Below are positions 61,514-64,000 of a stretch of 64,000 nucleotides of DNA, piece after piece. Source of the DNA: Clonostachys chloroleuca (Eukaryota > Ascomycota > Sordariomycetes > Hypocreales > Bionectriaceae); the NCBI GenBank assembly GCA_037952775.1, contig JBANAY010000003.1, positions 14,632,001-14,696,000 on the forward strand, given 5' to 3'. The translations under genes and the position numbers were made by a program. How positions within the stretch are numbered: position 1 is the stretch's first letter; each line of letters opens with the position of its first letter. The notes under the pieces are model-generated. The model was not told the DNA's origin and did no database searches. It worked only from the letters and a program-made list of their open reading frames with translations.

Positions 61514-61627
61514 TGTCAGAATGATCACATCCTCAACTCACTCGCTCTTTTCGTTCATTCTCCAAGCCATCGCTCTAGATGGTTTGCTCAATTGACCAAC
61601 TCGTCTTCATCTGAAACAGCAGACACC

Positions 61628-64000
61628 ATGTCTTTCGAGCTCCCGCAGGTGCCGGCAGCTCATCAACACTTCATTGAACATCTCTCGCGCAATGATTCGG
61701 CCCAGCTCCGAGACCTCGTCAAGCCGTACAATGAGTACGAGGCCAAACTGCGCGAGGGCTTTGCCCAGCATCGCGAGCACCCGGCCATCCAAGATCCCCT
61801 TGTGAACGCAGTGCCAGTCTTCAATGAGCACGAGGGTGTCCCCAAGATCAGGGCTCGGAACCCAGACGAGGATCCCGAGGCCGGGAGATATATCATGCCC
61901 TTGAAGCCCGAGGCCAGACGCCCGCATGGCGCCCCGGCCATGACGCAGTCTCTCGAAGAGTTCAAGAACAACTTCAAGATCTTCTCTGAGCAGTCCCTCG
62001 ACGACCTGGACTGGTCGAACGTTGTCGCGGCAGGCTCGTCGGTGGTCACGGCAATGTTGCCCGTCTTGGATGAGTATAAGGTCTCGAAGCGCGCGCTGCG
62101 AGAGTACTATCACGAGAAGCTCGCGCCCTCGAGCGACGTTGACCTCTTCATCTGGGGCCTTGACGAACAAGCCGCCGTTGAGAAGATTGCTAAGATTGAG
62201 TCGTGCGTGCGCAACTGCATCCTGGCCGAGACGACGACGATCCGCACCAAGAACGCCATCACGATTGTGAGCCAGTACCCGACCCGCCACATCCAGATCG
62301 TCCTGCGCCTCTATAAGTCCGTCTCCGAGATCCTGACCGGCTTCGACGTGGACTGCAGCTGCTTCGCATTTGACGGGACCCAGGTGTACGCGACACCGCG
62401 TGGCATCACCAGCTTCTGCTCGCAGACCAACACAATTGACCTGTCGCGACGAAGCCCGAGCTACGAGAGCCGCCTTGCCAAATACGCCCGCCGCGGGTTC
62501 GATATCTTTTACGCCGATTTTGACAGGAAGCGCATCGATCCGACGGTGTATGAACGTTCGCTGGTGCGCACTCTTGGCCTCGCTCGCCTTCTTATCCTCG
62601 AGCGGCTTCCCACTGAGTCTGACCGAGAGTCGTACATGAACCAACGACGCAAGGAACGTGGCCGCCCACCTCTTGACAGCTCGCGCAACTCGAGGAACCA
62701 GTTGCCTGGTAACATTAAAGACCAGGATCCCCAGGATGTTGCCGAGTGGGTTGTCGAGGACGAGGTGTCGAACTACCACACCTTCACCATACCGTACGGC
62801 CCTTACTACAACGCCAAGAAGATTGAGAAGCTTCTCTACGTCAAGGACATGCTCCTGAACGCAGAATGGAATCACAAGAAGGACAGGACTGTCAGTCTCC
62901 ACCGCCACCCCTGCTTCATTGGAGACGTCGAATCCATCGTCCACGACTGCTGCGATAGTTGCCCAGAGCCAAAGTCAGACGAGGAACTAAAGGTTTCCGA
63001 GGAAGAGAGCAAGATATATGTCCACGGCGAGATTGAATTCATGAAAGACGACCCTGGGAGGCAGGCGATTGGGAGTTTCAACCCCTTGACGGCCGACGAC
63101 TGGACCGACATGGCTTACCTTGGCAATACCCAGGAGCTTTGCATGTTCATAACCGCCGGGGACATCGATGGCATCAAGCGGTGGTGTTCTGTCGAGAAGA
63201 ACGATGTAAACCATCGCGACCACACTGGAAGGATGCCGCTGCACTTGGCTGTTATGTCTGGCCAGTTGGACATTGTCAAGGTGCTCATTGACAACGGCGC
63301 ACGAATCACCTCTCGCGTCCAAGACGGCTTTACGTCCCTTCACATGGCGGCTTCCATCGGCAGAGCTGACATCATCAAGGTACTGGCGGAGAAATCCGAG
63401 GAGAACGAAGAGATGGAGGATCAGAAGGAAGATGCTCGCAAGAAAGAACGGGCCCTCCAGCAGCCCGAGGGTGCCGATAGCCCCATGAAGGATGTCACAT
63501 CTGACGCAGAGTCTGACGCAGACTCCGACGTGGAAATGATAGATGAGTCTGATGCCAACACCGACTCTGAAAATTCGGAGGACGCCATAACGGAAGGCTC
63601 ATATATCAAAGTGAACAAGGAAGAGGAGGCACTGGAGGACGACCCATATGGCCCCGACTTCTTCGACATGAACGTCCTCGCCTGGGACACACCAGTGAGC
63701 CCGCTGCATGTTGCCATCCTTGGCGGCCACCGCGAGGCGATAGAAACACTTGTTTCGTCTTTCGGAGCAGACATCTTGCTCCCAATAAAACACAAGAGCA
63801 GCCGCGGCTCGGTTAATACCGCAATCCTCAATTTAGTTCTCGCGAGTCGACTCCCCAGCAAGCAGGCGGCCGAGATCATTAAGAGCCTTGTCGGACTGGG
63901 TGCCAAGCCCAGTCAAAGCGACATGAACCAGGTGTCTGCCGCTCATGGAGCTGTGATTCTGGAAAACGTTGTAGCGTTGAAGGCCATGGCGGACAGTGAC
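61628..64000 (+). CDS. Long ankyrin-repeat protein, C-terminus beyond window
   Basis: One open frame from ATG 61628 to the window edge gives 791 codons with no stop. The N-terminal 400 residues belong to a fungal family with VVAAGSSVVTAMLP (about 134-147) and SSDVDLFIWGLDE (about 167-179), then YPTRHIQIVLRLYKS and LTGFDVDCSCFAFDG. The Gly-Ser followed by D-x-D-L-F is like the nucleotidyltransferase fold core. Ankyrin units start near residues 531 (HTGRMPLHLAVMSGQLDIV), 566 (DGFTSLHMAASIGRADII) and 688 (SPLHVAILGGHREAI). A strongly acidic stretch (about 590-670) separates the second and third. A long antisense frame over 61607-62944 is only a shadow of this GC-rich gene. Function unknown; possibly protein binding plus NTase-like activity. 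Confidence 0.88.
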   Translation, partial: MSFELPQVPAAHQHFIEHLSRNDSAQLRDLVKPYNEYEAKLREGFAQHREHPAIQDPLVNAVPVFNEHEGVPKIRARNPDEDPEAGRYIMPLKPEARRPHGAPAMTQSLEEFKNNFKIFSEQSLDDLDWSNVVAAGSSVVTAMLPVLDEYKVSKRALREYYHEKLAPSSDVDLFIWGLDEQAAVEKIAKIESCVRNCILAETTTIRTKNAITIVSQYPTRHIQIVLRLYKSVSEILTGFDVDCSCFAFDGTQVYATPRGITSFCSQTNTIDLSRRSPSYESRLAKYARRGFDIFYADFDRKRIDPTVYERSLVRTLGLARLLILERLPTESDRESYMNQRRKERGRPPLDSSRNSRNQLPGNIKDQDPQDVAEWVVEDEVSNYHTFTIPYGPYYNAKKIEKLLYVKDMLLNAEWNHKKDRTVSLHRHPCFIGDVESIVHDCCDSCPEPKSDEELKVSEEESKIYVHGEIEFMKDDPGRQAIGSFNPLTADDWTDMAYLGNTQELCMFITAGDIDGIKRWCSVEKNDVNHRDHTGRMPLHLAVMSGQLDIVKVLIDNGARITSRVQDGFTSLHMAASIGRADIIKVLAEKSEENEEMEDQKEDARKKERALQQPEGADSPMKDVTSDAESDADSDVEMIDESDANTDSENSEDAITEGSYIKVNKEEEALEDDPYGPDFFDMNVLAWDTPVSPLHVAILGGHREAIETLVSSFGADILLPIKHKSSRGSVNTAILNLVLASRLPSKQAAEIIKSLVGLGAKPSQSDMNQVSAAHGAVILENVVALKAMADSD

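Larger units (their letters stand above)
59723..61627. other. Intergenic region, 1.9 kb, with promoter elements at its end
   Basis: No gene seen up to 61300. The last 330 bp hold four 20-bp repeats, a TATA box and a CT-rich 5' UTR leading into the ankyrin-repeat gene. Confidence 0.55.

Noticed and set aside
61607..62944. 445-codon open frame on the minus strand
   Set aside because: It lies opposite a plus-strand frame that continues for 791 codons with clear family motifs and ankyrin units. The antisense frame shows no domain and is explained by GC-rich third positions.

Overview
The window comes from a filamentous ascomycete (Pezizomycotina; Eurotiomycete-like is a guess). The genes have many short introns of about 40-100 bp with CTAAC/CTGAC-type branch sites. 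The regulators are typical fungal types (Zn2Cys6, fungal-specific MHR domain, bZIP-DUF3425). Repeats have been turned very AT-rich by C-to-T and G-to-A change, so retroelement frames are full of TAA/TAG where Gln and Trp codons stood. This is the mark of RIP (repeat-induced point mutation). Overall it looks like an accessory, repeat-rich region rather than a core chromosome arm.

Layout. 1-9240 is a RIP-destroyed Ty3/gypsy element with chromodomain, a second fragment of the same element, a non-autonomous repeat element and a 9-bp minisatellite. 9245-13778 holds a broken TPR gene diverging from a frameshifted caspase-like gene. 14204-17284 holds a DUF3824-like remnant, an apparently intact three-exon histidine phosphatase and an unidentified remnant. 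17285-19172 is again RIP-degraded, with two LTRs in opposite orientation. 19173-19987 is a conserved hypothetical gene.

20367-47313 is the most interesting part: twelve consecutive metabolic and regulatory genes. They are a Zn2Cys6 factor, an acyl-CoA ligase (one-base frameshift), an MHR-only factor, a bZIP-DUF3425 factor, Baeyer-Villiger monooxygenase 1, an MFS sugar-type transporter, an HSL-like alpha/beta hydrolase (broken), two SDRs, Baeyer-Villiger monooxygenase 2, an aldehyde dehydrogenase (broken) and a secreted GMC oxidoreductase (broken). No polyketide, peptide or terpene backbone enzyme is visible. The set matches the logic of alicyclic alcohol/ketone catabolism: alcohol to ketone (SDR), ketone to lactone (BVMO), lactone to hydroxy acid (hydrolase), hydroxy acid to diacid (SDR/ALDH), then CoA ester (ligase) and a peroxisomal-type SDR. 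I infer a Baeyer-Villiger catabolic cluster in which regulators, monooxygenases, SDRs and transporter remain open while the hydrolase, ligase, ALDH and GMC genes have decayed.

47314-57650 is mostly gene relics: a Lys-rich repeat ORF abutting a second copy of the 7.6-8.5 kb repeat, a truncated D-amino-acid oxidase, a broken PLP enzyme-rhodanese fusion and a probable rhodopsin-like membrane protein fragment. 57651-59722 is a four-exon ankyrin protein with a fungal NLR-like N-terminus. 61628 to the right edge is a long ankyrin-repeat gene, cut by the window end and preceded by four exact 20-bp repeats and a TATA box.

Exon joins were worked out by hand from splice motifs and frame. Where all exons sum to an unbroken frame I give higher confidence. 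Frameshifts could be sequencing errors and need read-level checks.
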